Of a DNA stretch of 64,000 nucleotides, positions 19,266-28,733 are shown piece after piece (position 1 is the first letter of the stretch; each line of letters opens with the position of its first letter). The notes beneath the pieces are model-generated. The model was not told the origin of the DNA. It made no database searches and saw nothing but the letters and a program-made list of their open reading frames with translations. Source of the stretch: Brevirhabdus sp. Its GTDB lineage: Bacteria > Pseudomonadota > Alphaproteobacteria > Rhodobacterales > Rhodobacteraceae. The stretch is taken from contig JAGXFH010000056.1 of assembly GCA_024637315.1 (NCBI GenBank), positions 57,482 through 121,481 on the forward strand, written 5' to 3'. Position numbers and translations under genes: made by a program.

Positions 19266-22031
19266 ATGTTCACGTTTGCCGGCATAGCCTTTACCGCACC
19301 CTGGCTGCTTCTGGGCCTGGTTGCGCTGCCGATCCTCTGGATCCTGCTGCGCGCCGTGCCGCCAGCGCCGATCCGGCGTCTGTTTCCCGGCGTCGCCCTG
19401 CTACTGGGCCTGACCGATGACGAGACCCAGACCGACAAGACACCGTGGTGGCTGCTCCTGATCCGGACGCTGGCCATCGCCGCCGTGATCATCGGTTTTG
19501 CCGGCCCTGTCCTGAACCCGCAGGACGACACGCCGGGTGCCGGGCCGCTTCTGATCCTGACCGATGGTACCTGGGCCGATGCCCGCGACTGGCCGCGACG
19601 GATCGAGCGGATCGATGCGGCACTTGACGACGCCGCCCGCACCGCGCGGCCAGTGGCCGTCGTTTCGCTGACCGATCTTCCGCCCGGCGATCTGGCGTTC
19701 CAGTCGGCGGATGTCTGGGCCACCCGCCTTCCCAGCCTGTTGCCGAAACCCTGGGAGCCGGACGATACAAGGGTTGCCGCTTGGACCGCAGGCCTGACAG
19801 GCAGCTTCCAGACATTCTGGATGTCAGACGGGCTTGAGCGCGCTGGTCGCGCCGCGCTTTTGGAAACACTCGAAAGCCACGGAACCGTAACGGTTTTCGA
19901 AAGCCCCCGGCCGATCATGGCGCTCCGCCCCGCGACGTTCGAGGATGGCGCGGTGCAGATCACGGCAATTCGCGCCCGGACCGGCGACCCGTCAGAGGCG
20001 ATCGTCGTCGCTCACGGGCTCGACCCGGCAGGGATAGAGCGCGAACTGGCACGGGTCGGCATCACCTTCGCCCCGTCCGATCCGTTCGCCAGCACCGCCA
20101 TTTCACTGCCGCCCGAACTTCGCAACCGGATCACACGTTTCCAGATCGAGGGGGTTCGCTCTGCCGGGGCTGTCAGCCTGACGGATGATGCCCTGAAACG
20201 CCGGGAGGTCGCGCTGATCGCCGGTCGGGATGATCGTGAGGGGTTGGAGCTTCTGGCGCCTACCCACTACCTCGAACAGGCGCTTGAACCCACTGCTGAC
20301 CTCATCGACGGCGCGATCACCGACATTCTCCTGGCCAACCCGGATGTGATCATCCTTGCCGATGTCGCCACGCTTGCCCCGGCTGAATCGGATGCGATTG
20401 CCGATTGGGTCGATCAGGGCGGGCTGCTCTTGCGCTTCGCCGGGCCGCGCCTTGCGGCCAGCGAGGTGAGCCGCGCCGAAGAGGATCCCCTGATGCCGGT
20501 ACGCTTGCGTGCCGGAGGCCGCAGCGTCGGTGGCGCGATGAGCTGGGGCGAACCCAAGGCGCTGCGCGGCTTCGGCCAGGGTTCGCCGTTCTTCGGTCTC
20601 GATATCCCGCCCGATGTCACCGTGTCGGCACAGGTCATGGCGCAGCCCGACCCGTCGCTTGCCGATCGCGTGATCGCAGCCCTTGCCGATGGCACGCCGC
20701 TCGTCACTCGCAAGCGGGTAGGCGATGGGCAGGTCGTGCTCTTCCACGTCACCGCGAACGCCGAATGGTCAACACTGCCGCTCTCCGGCCTCTTCGTGCA
20801 AATGCTGGAACGGCTGGCAGTCTCCACCCGTCCCGCGCGGCCCGATGCCGCCGATCTCGAAGGCACGGTCTGGGTGCCGTCCGAAGTTCTGGACGGGTTC
20901 GGCCACGTGCAGGATGCCGGCACCATGCCCGGGGTCGCCGGCGAAGACCTTGGCTCTGCCACGCCCGGCCCCGACCTGCCGCCCGGCCTTTACGCCGGAG
21001 AGGACCGCCGCATCGCGCTAAACGTCATTGGCGCGGACACCACAATCGCACCCACCACCTGGCCCTCCCGGATTGCCGTGGAGGGGCTGGAGGTTCTCCG
21101 CGAAATCGCGTTGAAGGGCTGGCTGCTCTCGCTGGCTCTTGCGATTCTTGCCGCCGACATCATTGCATCGCTGTGGCTGTCGGGTCGCCTGACTGGCCCG
21201 CGCTCGGGCGTTGCGACGGCCCTGGTCGCGCTGGCCCTGATGCTGCCTCAAGACGCCAAAGCACAAGACCGCGCCGAGGAATTCGCCCTTAGCGCCACCT
21301 CAGAAGTCGTTCTGGCCCATGTCATCACTGGAGATACAAGGGTCGATCAGGTGGCCGAGGCCGGGCTGCGCGGCCTTTCGGACATCCTCTTCGCCCGTAC
21401 GTCGATCGAACCTGCCATGCCGATCGCTGTGAACCTTGAAACCGACGAGCTTTCGTTCTTTCCGATCCTCTACTGGCCGATCACTCCCGACCAGCCGCTG
21501 CCCTCGGCCGAGGCTTACACCAAGCTCAATCGCTACCTGCGCACTGGCGGCATGATCCTTTTTGACACCCGCGACGCCGACATTGCCAGTTTCGGCGCTG
21601 CCTCGCCTGCCGGCCGCAAGCTGCAGCAATTGGCCCGGCCGCTCGATATCCCGCCACTGGAACCAATCCCCACCGACCATGTACTGACCCGCAGCTTCTA
21701 CCTGTTGCAGGACTATCCGGGCAGGCACCTTTCCCGCGATGTCTGGGTCGAAGCTGCACCGCCCGATGCCGAACAGGTCGAAGGGATGCCGTTTCGGAAC
21801 CTCAACGACAACGTGACGCCGGTGGTGATCGGCGGCAATGACTGGGCCTCGGCCTGGGCGGTGGACAGTTCCGGCACATGGATGTTCCCGGTCGGGCGTG
21901 GCTTCGCCGGCGAGCGGCAGCGCGAAATCGCGTTCCGCTTCGGCGTAAACCTGATCATGCATGTGCTGACCGGCAACTACAAATCCGACCAGGTTCACGT
22001 TCCGGCGCTTCTCGACAGGCTGGGGCAGTAG
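19266..22031 (+). CDS. BatA N-terminal / DUF4159 domain membrane protein
   Basis: A 921-residue membrane protein. The N-terminus matches the aerotolerance-regulator (BatA) membrane domain, with spans near residues 8-28 and 60-80. A large soluble part follows, then two spans around 617-640 and 650-668, and a C-terminal DUF4159 domain including FFPILYWPI and YLRTGGMILFDTRDA. DUF4159 and glutamine-amidotransferase-like folds are common in MoxR/DUF58 operons, but the function of the complex is unknown. It starts directly after the DUF58 stop and is followed directly by another large membrane protein. Confidence 0.88.
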   Translation: MFTFAGIAFTAPWLLLGLVALPILWILLRAVPPAPIRRLFPGVALLLGLTDDETQTDKTPWWLLLIRTLAIAAVIIGFAGPVLNPQDDTPGAGPLLILTDGTWADARDWPRRIERIDAALDDAARTARPVAVVSLTDLPPGDLAFQSADVWATRLPSLLPKPWEPDDTRVAAWTAGLTGSFQTFWMSDGLERAGRAALLETLESHGTVTVFESPRPIMALRPATFEDGAVQITAIRARTGDPSEAIVVAHGLDPAGIERELARVGITFAPSDPFASTAISLPPELRNRITRFQIEGVRSAGAVSLTDDALKRREVALIAGRDDREGLELLAPTHYLEQALEPTADLIDGAITDILLANPDVIILADVATLAPAESDAIADWVDQGGLLLRFAGPRLAASEVSRAEEDPLMPVRLRAGGRSVGGAMSWGEPKALRGFGQGSPFFGLDIPPDVTVSAQVMAQPDPSLADRVIAALADGTPLVTRKRVGDGQVVLFHVTANAEWSTLPLSGLFVQMLERLAVSTRPARPDAADLEGTVWVPSEVLDGFGHVQDAGTMPGVAGEDLGSATPGPDLPPGLYAGEDRRIALNVIGADTTIAPTTWPSRIAVEGLEVLREIALKGWLLSLALAILAADIIASLWLSGRLTGPRSGVATALVALALMLPQDAKAQDRAEEFALSATSEVVLAHVITGDTRVDQVAEAGLRGLSDILFARTSIEPAMPIAVNLETDELSFFPILYWPITPDQPLPSAEAYTKLNRYLRTGGMILFDTRDADIASFGAASPAGRKLQQLARPLDIPPLEPIPTDHVLTRSFYLLQDYPGRHLSRDVWVEAAPPDAEQVEGMPFRNLNDNVTPVVIGGNDWASAWAVDSSGTWMFPVGRGFAGERQREIAFRFGVNLIMHVLTGNYKSDQVHVPALLDRLGQ

Positions 22032-24098
22032 ATGCAGGGCTCGGTGATCTTCGACCCGCTGCTGCCCTGGCCGGTTCTGGCCGGGGCGGGGGCGTTCTTG
22101 TTGGCCCTATTGGCTTATGCCGTCTGGCGCGGCCTGTCGGGTTGGTGGCTGCGCGGGCTTGCCGGCGTGGTGCTTTTTGCCGCCTTGGCCAATCCATCTT
22201 TACAACAGGAAAATCGGTCTCCGCTGACCGATATCGTGTTGCTGATCGTCGATGAAACCGCCAGCGACGGCATCGCGGATCGCCCCGCCCAGCTTGCCGA
22301 GGCGATCGACGGCCTGACCGCGCGCATAACCGCCCGGCCCAATACCGACCTGAAAATCCTCTCGCTTCAGGACGCCGAGGGCGATGGCGGCACGCTTTTG
22401 ATGACCAGACTGGCAGAAGCGATGGCCGAGGAACCCCGCGCCCGCCTTGCCGGTGCCATTCTGTTGACGGATGGGCAGGTGCATGACCTGCAAAGCGCGC
22501 CCGATATGCCGGCGCCGCTGCATGCGCTTCTGACCGGCCGCGCAACCGACTGGGACCGCCGCCTGATCGTGCAGAACGCTCCTGCCTTCGCGATCCTTGG
22601 CGAAGAGCTGATTCTGACCCTGCAGATCGAGGATCAGGGCCAGGTTCCGGCCGAACTCGGCCGCCAGGCGACGCTGAAAATCGCGATTGATGGCGGCGAA
22701 CCGGAAGAATACGCGGTCCCGGTTGGCGTCCCGCTCGACCTGCCGATCACGCTGCCGCATGGCGGAATGAACGTGATCCAGTTCACCGTGCCCACGGCCG
22801 AGGGCGAGTTGACCGACCGCAACAATTCCGCCGTCGTGCAGATCAACGCTGTCCGTGATCGTCTGCGGGTTCTGCTGGTTTCGGGTGAACCGCATCCGGG
22901 CGAGCGGACGTGGCGGAACCTGCTGAAATCAGACAGTTCCGTCGATCTCGTGCATTTCACGATTCTGAGGCCGCCCGAAAAGCAGGACGGCATCCCGGTC
23001 AACGAGCTTTCGCTGATCGCGTTTCCGACGCGTGAGTTGTTCATGGACAAGATCGACGAATTCGATCTGATCATATTTGACCGCTACAGGTTGCGCGGCA
23101 TCCTGCCCGCGCTCTATCTGGAAAACGTCCGTCAATATGCCGAGAATGGCGGCGCCGTGCTGATCGCCGCGGGTCCCGATTTCGCTTCCGCCGACAGCCT
23201 TTATCGCTCGCCCTTGGGACAGGCCGTTCCTGCCGCTCCGACGGGCCGGGTGATCGAAGAGGGGTTCCGACCGCAAATATCGGATATCGGACAGCGGCAC
23301 CCCGTGACCGAAGGTCTGGAAGCTTTCGCGAATGAAGGCGAGGATGGTCCGGAATGGGGTCGTTGGCTGCGCCTGATCGAAACCAGGGCGACCAGCGGAG
23401 CGACCGTAATGACCGACGAAGCAGAGGCACCGCTGCTGGTCCTCGACCATGTCGGCGAGGGGCGCATCGCGCTTCTGGCCTCGGATCAGGCCTGGCTCTG
23501 GAATCGCGGCTATGAGGGCGGTGGGCCGCAACTGGAACTGCTGCGCCGTCTGGCGCACTGGATGATGAAGGAACCTGAACTGGAGGAGGAGGCGCTGATG
23601 GCCAGCGCCGAGGGCCAGTCGATGACGATCACCCGCCGCACCCTGTCCGAAGGTGCGCGGGACGTCGAGATCACTGGCCCTGACGGGGCAGTGACCGTGC
23701 TGCCGATGGAAGAAGTCTCTCCGGGCCGGTTCGTGACCGAATTCGACGGCCCCGAGATAGGCCTCTACCGGCTGCGCGAGGGCGAGCAGGAAGCGGTCAT
23801 CGCTCTTGGTCCCTCGGCCCCCCGCGAATTCGAGGAAACCATCGCAACGTCCGACAAGCTGGCAGAGCCGGTCAGCGCCACGCGCGGCGGCATCCTGTCG
23901 CTGGAAGACGGACTACCCGATATCCGCCTTGTCGGAGAGGGCCGCCCCGCCGCCGGACGCGGCTGGATCGGCCTGACGCCGCGCAACGCCTATGTAACGG
24001 CCGATGTCTCGATCCGTCCATTCCTTCCGGCCTGGCTGATGCTGCTTTTGGCAGCCTCGCTCAGCATCGCCGCATGGCTGCGCGAGGGCCGGCGCTAG
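22032..24098 (+). CDS. Large membrane protein, glutamine amidotransferase-like, MoxR operon
   Basis: A 688-residue protein with two N-terminal membrane spans (about residues 15-35 and 40-58), a large periplasmic-looking middle, and one span near the C-terminus (about 665-682). The centre contains strand-rich segments, IIFDRYRLRGILPALYLENV and VLIAAGPDF, resembling class I glutamine-amidotransferase-like folds in similar operons; no clear catalytic cysteine triad is seen. It completes the MoxR-DUF58-DUF4159 operon. The topology suggests that it forms a membrane complex with the preceding protein, acted on by the MoxR ATPase. Confidence 0.82.
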   Translation: MQGSVIFDPLLPWPVLAGAGAFLLALLAYAVWRGLSGWWLRGLAGVVLFAALANPSLQQENRSPLTDIVLLIVDETASDGIADRPAQLAEAIDGLTARITARPNTDLKILSLQDAEGDGGTLLMTRLAEAMAEEPRARLAGAILLTDGQVHDLQSAPDMPAPLHALLTGRATDWDRRLIVQNAPAFAILGEELILTLQIEDQGQVPAELGRQATLKIAIDGGEPEEYAVPVGVPLDLPITLPHGGMNVIQFTVPTAEGELTDRNNSAVVQINAVRDRLRVLLVSGEPHPGERTWRNLLKSDSSVDLVHFTILRPPEKQDGIPVNELSLIAFPTRELFMDKIDEFDLIIFDRYRLRGILPALYLENVRQYAENGGAVLIAAGPDFASADSLYRSPLGQAVPAAPTGRVIEEGFRPQISDIGQRHPVTEGLEAFANEGEDGPEWGRWLRLIETRATSGATVMTDEAEAPLLVLDHVGEGRIALLASDQAWLWNRGYEGGGPQLELLRRLAHWMMKEPELEEEALMASAEGQSMTITRRTLSEGARDVEITGPDGAVTVLPMEEVSPGRFVTEFDGPEIGLYRLREGEQEAVIALGPSAPREFEETIATSDKLAEPVSATRGGILSLEDGLPDIRLVGEGRPAAGRGWIGLTPRNAYVTADVSIRPFLPAWLMLLLAASLSIAAWLREGRR

Positions 24099-24264
24099 CG
24101 CCCTCGTCCTTGGCTGATGACTGCGGATAGATCGATCCGCTCTTTGCCCCCGACTGCGGAAAAACTTCGATTGGGACTGTCAGGGCGCACTGAACGATGT
24201 CGTGGAACGGGAAAGGCCCGTGCCGCTGCGCTGCCCCAACTGGGCCGCACTTTGACACGCTCTA

Positions 24265-24618
24265 TCAGCCCAGATCGACTGCTTGACTGGCCGCGTTCCA
24301 GCCGTCAACGCTGCATCGCGCCCGGATCATGATCTGGTCGACCCCTTCCGGCACGACCACCCCGCCAAGCGACCGGGTGAAGGGCTGCTCGGTTTCATGC
24401 GGGTGCAACAACTCGCGAAAGCCCAGCCGCGTGCCGTCCGGCGTCAAGACTTCCCAGCCATCTGCGTAGTGATCCCAGCCGGTATCGGGGTGCCGGATCG
24501 TGACCGAGACAGCCCAGCCGTTGCCGATCTGGGCCACCGTGACGGCCTCGATTGCGGGCGGAAAAGCAAGAACCTTGGCCGGGATCAGTGAAAATGCAAT
24601 AAGAAGCAAATGTTTCAT
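24265..24618 (-). CDS. Small secreted protein
   Basis: A 117-residue protein with a cleavable signal peptide (MKHLLLIAFSLIPAKVLA) followed by a compact strand-rich domain. The motifs HPDTGWDHYADGWEV and ELLHPHETEQPF are striking, but I cannot assign a named family with certainty. I start at the ATG at 24616-24618, which has a strong AGGAGG just upstream. It diverges from glcD across 125 bases, which hold a candidate operator. The stretch 24099-24264, between it and the convergent MoxR operon, shows no gene. Confidence 0.75.
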   Translation of the reverse strand: MKHLLLIAFSLIPAKVLAFPPAIEAVTVAQIGNGWAVSVTIRHPDTGWDHYADGWEVLTPDGTRLGFRELLHPHETEQPFTRSLGGVVVPEGVDQIMIRARCSVDGWNAASQAVDLG

Positions 24619-24700
24619 GCCGCCTCCTTCGGCAAACCTGACAGGATTGGCCACGACTGTCCTCTCACATGAACGTCAGATAGAGATTGCCTAACTTCAG

Positions 24701-24725
24701 AATTGGTTATATTTAATTACCAATT
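24701..24725. promoter_or_regulatory. Inverted-repeat candidate operator upstream of glcD
   Basis: AATTGGT (24701-24707) and ACCAATT (24719-24725) form perfect seven-base inverted arms around an AT-rich 11-base centre. The arms match the half-sites of FadR-type GntR regulators such as PdhR and LldR, but the spacing is wider than their usual 3 bases. The site ends 18 bases before the glcD ATG, a good place for repression. No GntR regulator gene is in the window. Confidence 0.5.
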
Positions 24726-24743
24726 GATCGAAAGGTCCAGATC

Positions 24744-26177
24744 ATGCAGATGCCGACCCCCAACGCAGCGGTCCTGTCGAAAAAGGCGCGGATCGTCGAG
24801 CGGCTGCAATCAGTGCTACCCGAAGATGCGGTGATTCACGACCCGACCGAAACCCGCGCCTATGAATGCGACGCGCTGACAGCCTATAAATGTCCGCCGC
24901 TTGCCGCCGTGTTGCCCGCTTCGACAGAAGAGGTCGCCGCGGTGCTGAAAATCTGCCACGAGGAAGGCGTTCCGGTCGTCCCGCGCGGCTCGGGCACCTC
25001 GCTCGCCGGCGGCGCGCTGCCGACCGCCGACAGCGTGATCCTGGGCGTGGCGCGGCTGAACGCAGTGCTGGAAACCGACTATGACAATCGCTTCATCCGG
25101 GTGCAGACCGGCCGCACCAACCTGTCGGTCACGGGCGCGGTCGAGGAAAACGATTTCTTCTACGCCCCCGACCCCTCCAGCCAGCTGGCCTGCGCGATTG
25201 CGGGCAATATCGGCATGAATTCCGGCGGCGCGCATTGCTTGAAATACGGTGTCACCACAAACAACCTTCTTGGCGTCACCATGGTGCTGATGGACGGCAC
25301 GGTGGTGGAACTCGGCGGCGCGCATCTGGATGCCGGCGGCCTGGATCTTCTGGGCGTGGTCTGCGGTTCCGAAGGGCAGTTGGGCGTGGTGACCGAGGCC
25401 ACGCTGCGGATCCTGCGCAAGCCCGAAGGCGCGCGACCGGTGCTGATGGGGTTTGACTCCAACGAGGTCGCCGGCGCCTGCGTTTCCGACATCATCAAGG
25501 CCGGGGTTCTGCCGGTCGCCATCGAATTCATGGACCGCCCCTGCATCGAAGCGAGCGAAGCCTTTGCCCATGCCGGCTATCCGCTCTGCGAAGCCTTGCT
25601 GATCGTTGAGGTCGAAGGCTCGCCGGCCGAGATCGACGAGCAACTGGGATTGATCCTGCAGATTGCCCGGAACCACAATCCCGTCGAATTGCGTGAAAGC
25701 AAGTCGCCAGAGGAAAGCGCGAAGATCTGGCTGGGCCGCAAATCCGCGTTCGGCGCGATGGGTCAGATCAACGACTACATGTGCCTTGACGGGACGATCC
25801 CGGTATCGTCGCTGCCCTTGGTGCTGCGCCGGATCGGCGAGATGTCGAAGGAATACGGGCTGGATGTGGCCAACGTCTTTCATGCCGGTGACGGCAACAT
25901 GCACCCGCTGATCCTGTTCGATGCCAACAAGCCGGGCGATCTGGAACGCTGCGAAGCATTGGGCGCCGATATCCTGAAACTCTGCGTCGAGGTCGGCGGT
26001 TGTCTGACCGGCGAGCATGGCGTTGGCATCGAAAAGCGCGACCTGATGACCAGTCAGTTCACCGCAGAGGACATAGAGGCGCAGCTTTGGGTCAAGGACG
26101 TGTTTGACCCGGCCTGGCTTCTTAACCCGGCAAAGGTGTTTCCGCTTGGCGCGACAGAAAGTCGGCGGGCGGCATGA
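24744..26177 (+). CDS. glcD: Glycolate oxidase subunit GlcD (FAD-linked oxidase)
   Basis: A 477-residue FAD-binding oxidase subunit that, with GlcE and GlcF, oxidises glycolate to glyoxylate. The N-terminal FAD domain carries VPRGSGTSLAGGALPT, and the C-terminal domain ends with CLTGEHGVGIEKRDLM. Length and motifs match GlcD closely. It is the first gene of glcDEF and probably feeds photorespiratory or algal glycolate into central metabolism. An AATTGGT/ACCAATT inverted repeat lies just upstream. Confidence 0.94.
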   Translation: MQMPTPNAAVLSKKARIVERLQSVLPEDAVIHDPTETRAYECDALTAYKCPPLAAVLPASTEEVAAVLKICHEEGVPVVPRGSGTSLAGGALPTADSVILGVARLNAVLETDYDNRFIRVQTGRTNLSVTGAVEENDFFYAPDPSSQLACAIAGNIGMNSGGAHCLKYGVTTNNLLGVTMVLMDGTVVELGGAHLDAGGLDLLGVVCGSEGQLGVVTEATLRILRKPEGARPVLMGFDSNEVAGACVSDIIKAGVLPVAIEFMDRPCIEASEAFAHAGYPLCEALLIVEVEGSPAEIDEQLGLILQIARNHNPVELRESKSPEESAKIWLGRKSAFGAMGQINDYMCLDGTIPVSSLPLVLRRIGEMSKEYGLDVANVFHAGDGNMHPLILFDANKPGDLERCEALGADILKLCVEVGGCLTGEHGVGIEKRDLMTSQFTAEDIEAQLWVKDVFDPAWLLNPAKVFPLGATESRRAA

Positions 26178-26212
26178 GGACAGCTTTCGTGCGGGGGGCC
26201 GTCTGCCGCCAG

Positions 26213-26231
26213 AACCGCCGCAAGGATATTT
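26213..26231 (+). repeat. GGATATTT-type intergenic element, copy 2 (diverged)
   Basis: The sequence ...CCGCCGCAAGGATATTT ends at 26231, about 50 bases downstream of the glcD stop and just upstream of glcE, in the glcD orientation. It shares the GGATATTT core, preceded by a GC-rich stretch, with the copies at 923-941, 34530-34548 and 37973-37991. Confidence 0.4.
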
Positions 26232-26253
26232 CTGAACGAAAGACGGTGTTGTC

Positions 26254-27387
26254 ATGACCCCCGTCAATGAGGCTGAACTGGCAGAGGCGGTGGCCGCAGC
26301 CAAGGGCCCGCTCGCGGTTCGCGGCGGTGGCACCCGACCGATCGGCCGCCCGGTGGTGGGCGAACCGTTATCGGTCGCGGAGCTGTCGGGAATTGAACTG
26401 TACGAGCCGGGGGCGCTGACCATTGTCGTCAAGGCCGGCACTCCTCTGGCCGAGATCGAGGCGGCACTGGCCGCCGAAAACCAGCGTCTGGCTTTCGAAC
26501 CGATTGACCATCGCGGCCTTCTGGGAACGACGGGAGAGCCGACGATCGGCGGCGTCGTGGCCGCGAATGTCTCGGGGCCGCGGCGGATACAGGTCGGCGC
26601 CGCACGCGATCATCTCCTGGGTGTGCGCTTCGTCGACGGCACAGGCACGATCATCAAGAATGGTGGACGGGTGATGAAGAACGTCACCGGCTATGATCTG
26701 GTGAAGCTGATGGCCGGATCGTTTGGCACATTGGGTGTGCTGAGCGAGGTGTCGCTGAAAGTCCTGCCAAAAACCGATGTCATCGCCAGCCTGAGGATCC
26801 AGGGGCTAACGGATGCCGGTGCGGTGCGGGCGATGTCACAGGCGCTCGGCTCTCCGTTCGAGGTGTCGGGCGCGGCGCATATCAGCGGTGAAGCGGGGCA
26901 GGGTGCGATCACGCTGATCCGGGTCGAGGGGTTCGAGGCGTCTGTGGCCTATCGCCTTGCGCAACTCACGGAATTGCTGGTCGGTGCGGAGGGTGAGATC
27001 ACCCATCTGACCGACCCGGCCAAGGTCAGGACGCTGTGGCGCGGGGTCCGTGATGTCGAGCCGCTTCATGACCACGCCGGGGATATCTGGCGACTGTCGG
27101 TGAAACCCTCGGACGCGCCGGGCATTGTGTCGAGGATGCCCGATGGGACGCGGGTGGTCTACGATTGGGGCGGCGGGCTGATCTGGGCCGCCACCGCGCC
27201 CGGCACCGATCTGCGTGCCGAAATCGGCCCCTATCATGGCCATGCCACGCTGATCCGCGCCAGCGAGGCGACCCGTGCCGCGCTACCAGTCTTTCAGCCC
27301 GAACCGGTACGGCTGGCCGCGATCAGCCAGGGGCTGCGACAGAAATTCGATCCGCGCGGCATTCTCAATCAGGGGCTTATGGGGTGA
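26254..27387 (+). CDS. glcE: Glycolate oxidase subunit GlcE (FAD-binding)
   Basis: A 377-residue FAD-binding subunit related to the N-terminal half of GlcD. It opens with an FAD_binding_4 pattern (GPLAVRGGGTRPIGRPV) and carries TIGGVVAANVSGPRRIQ and GRVMKNVTGYDLVKLMAGSFGTLG, typical of GlcE. It pairs with GlcD in the flavin core of glycolate oxidase. It begins 76 bases after glcD, across a gap holding a GGATATTT element, and is followed 4 bases later by glcF. Confidence 0.93.
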   Translation: MTPVNEAELAEAVAAAKGPLAVRGGGTRPIGRPVVGEPLSVAELSGIELYEPGALTIVVKAGTPLAEIEAALAAENQRLAFEPIDHRGLLGTTGEPTIGGVVAANVSGPRRIQVGAARDHLLGVRFVDGTGTIIKNGGRVMKNVTGYDLVKLMAGSFGTLGVLSEVSLKVLPKTDVIASLRIQGLTDAGAVRAMSQALGSPFEVSGAAHISGEAGQGAITLIRVEGFEASVAYRLAQLTELLVGAEGEITHLTDPAKVRTLWRGVRDVEPLHDHAGDIWRLSVKPSDAPGIVSRMPDGTRVVYDWGGGLIWAATAPGTDLRAEIGPYHGHATLIRASEATRAALPVFQPEPVRLAAISQGLRQKFDPRGILNQGLMG

Positions 27388-27391
27388 GCGC

Positions 27392-28705
27392 ATGAAAACC
27401 GAATTCACCGCCGAGCAGTTGCAGGACCCTGCCATCCAGCGATCGAACGAAATCCTGCGGTCCTGCGTGCATTGCGGGTTCTGCACCGCGACCTGCCCCA
27501 CCTATCAGGTGCTGGGGGACGAGCTGGACAGCCCGCGCGGCCGCATCTACCTGATCAAGGACATGCTGGAAAAGGGTCGGCCTGCGGACGCCAAGACCGT
27601 CAAGCATATCGACCGCTGCCTGTCCTGCCTCGCCTGCATGACGACCTGTCCTTCGGGCGTGCATTACATGCATCTGGTGGATCATGCCCGGGCGCATATC
27701 GAGAAAACCTACAAGCGGCCCATGATGGACCGCCTGCTGCGCTGGACCCTGTCACGGATCCTGCCGTATCCAGGCCGATTCCGCATTGCGCTTCTTGGCG
27801 CGAAACTTGGCCGGCCCTTTGCCCGGTTCATGCCCGATCCGCGACTGCGCGCGATGCTCGACATGGCGCCGAAAACCATCCCGCCGGTCAGCCGGAACGA
27901 CGATCCGCAGACCTTCGCCGCGACAGGAGACCGCAAGATGCGGGTTGCGCTGATGACCGGCTGCGCGCAAAAGGCGCTCAATACCGATATCAACGACGCC
28001 ACGATCCGGCTGCTCACTCGGCTTGGCTGCGAGGTTGTAATTGCCCGAGGCATGGGCTGCTGCGGCGCACTGGTGCATCACATGGGGCGTGAGACCGACA
28101 GCCATTCCGCCGCGGCCAGGAACATCCGGGCCTGGATGGCCGAAGCCGATGGCGACGGGCTTGATGCCATCGTCATCAATACCAGCGGTTGTGGCACGAC
28201 CGTCAAGGACTACGGCCACATGTTCCGCAACGATCCGCTGGCCGAGGACGCCGCGCGGGTTTCGAAACTGACGATGGATGTCAGCGAAGTGCTGATGAAA
28301 CTCGAACTGCCGAAAGCAGAGATGGGCCTCAGGGTCGCCTACCACGCCGCCTGTTCGCTACAGCATGGCCAGCAGATCAAGACATATCCGAAAGACCTGC
28401 TGAAGCGCGTCGGCTTCGAGGTTGTCGAACCCGCCGACAGCCACCTGTGCTGCGGCTCCGCGGGCACATACAACCTGATGCAGCCGGAGATTTCAGCGCA
28501 ACTCAAAGCCCGCAAGGTGCAGACGCTGGAAGCCAGGCAACCGCAGATCATTGCGGCAGGCAACATCGGCTGCATGATGCAAATCGGCAGTGGCACCGAG
28601 GTCCCGGTCGTCCACACCGTCGAACTGCTGGACTGGGCCACCGGTGGGCCCAAGCCTCGTACTCTGTCGCGGATCAGCCATAATCTTGCCCAACCTGCAG
28701 GCTAA
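27392..28705 (+). CDS. glcF: Glycolate oxidase iron-sulfur subunit GlcF
   Basis: A 437-residue protein that passes electrons from the GlcDE flavins. Two 4Fe-4S motifs are intact, CVHCGFCTATCPTYQ and CLSCLACMTTCPSGV, in the first 95 residues. Cysteine-rich CCG domains follow, seen in GMGCCGALVHH and SHLCCGSAG. The ATG at 27392 follows GTGAGCG and lies 4 bases past the glcE stop. It completes glcDEF. Confidence 0.95.
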   Translation: MKTEFTAEQLQDPAIQRSNEILRSCVHCGFCTATCPTYQVLGDELDSPRGRIYLIKDMLEKGRPADAKTVKHIDRCLSCLACMTTCPSGVHYMHLVDHARAHIEKTYKRPMMDRLLRWTLSRILPYPGRFRIALLGAKLGRPFARFMPDPRLRAMLDMAPKTIPPVSRNDDPQTFAATGDRKMRVALMTGCAQKALNTDINDATIRLLTRLGCEVVIARGMGCCGALVHHMGRETDSHSAAARNIRAWMAEADGDGLDAIVINTSGCGTTVKDYGHMFRNDPLAEDAARVSKLTMDVSEVLMKLELPKAEMGLRVAYHAACSLQHGQQIKTYPKDLLKRVGFEVVEPADSHLCCGSAGTYNLMQPEISAQLKARKVQTLEARQPQIIAAGNIGCMMQIGSGTEVPVVHTVELLDWATGGPKPRTLSRISHNLAQPAG

Positions 28706-28733
28706 TGATTCCCGCATCCGAACGGGATAGCCC

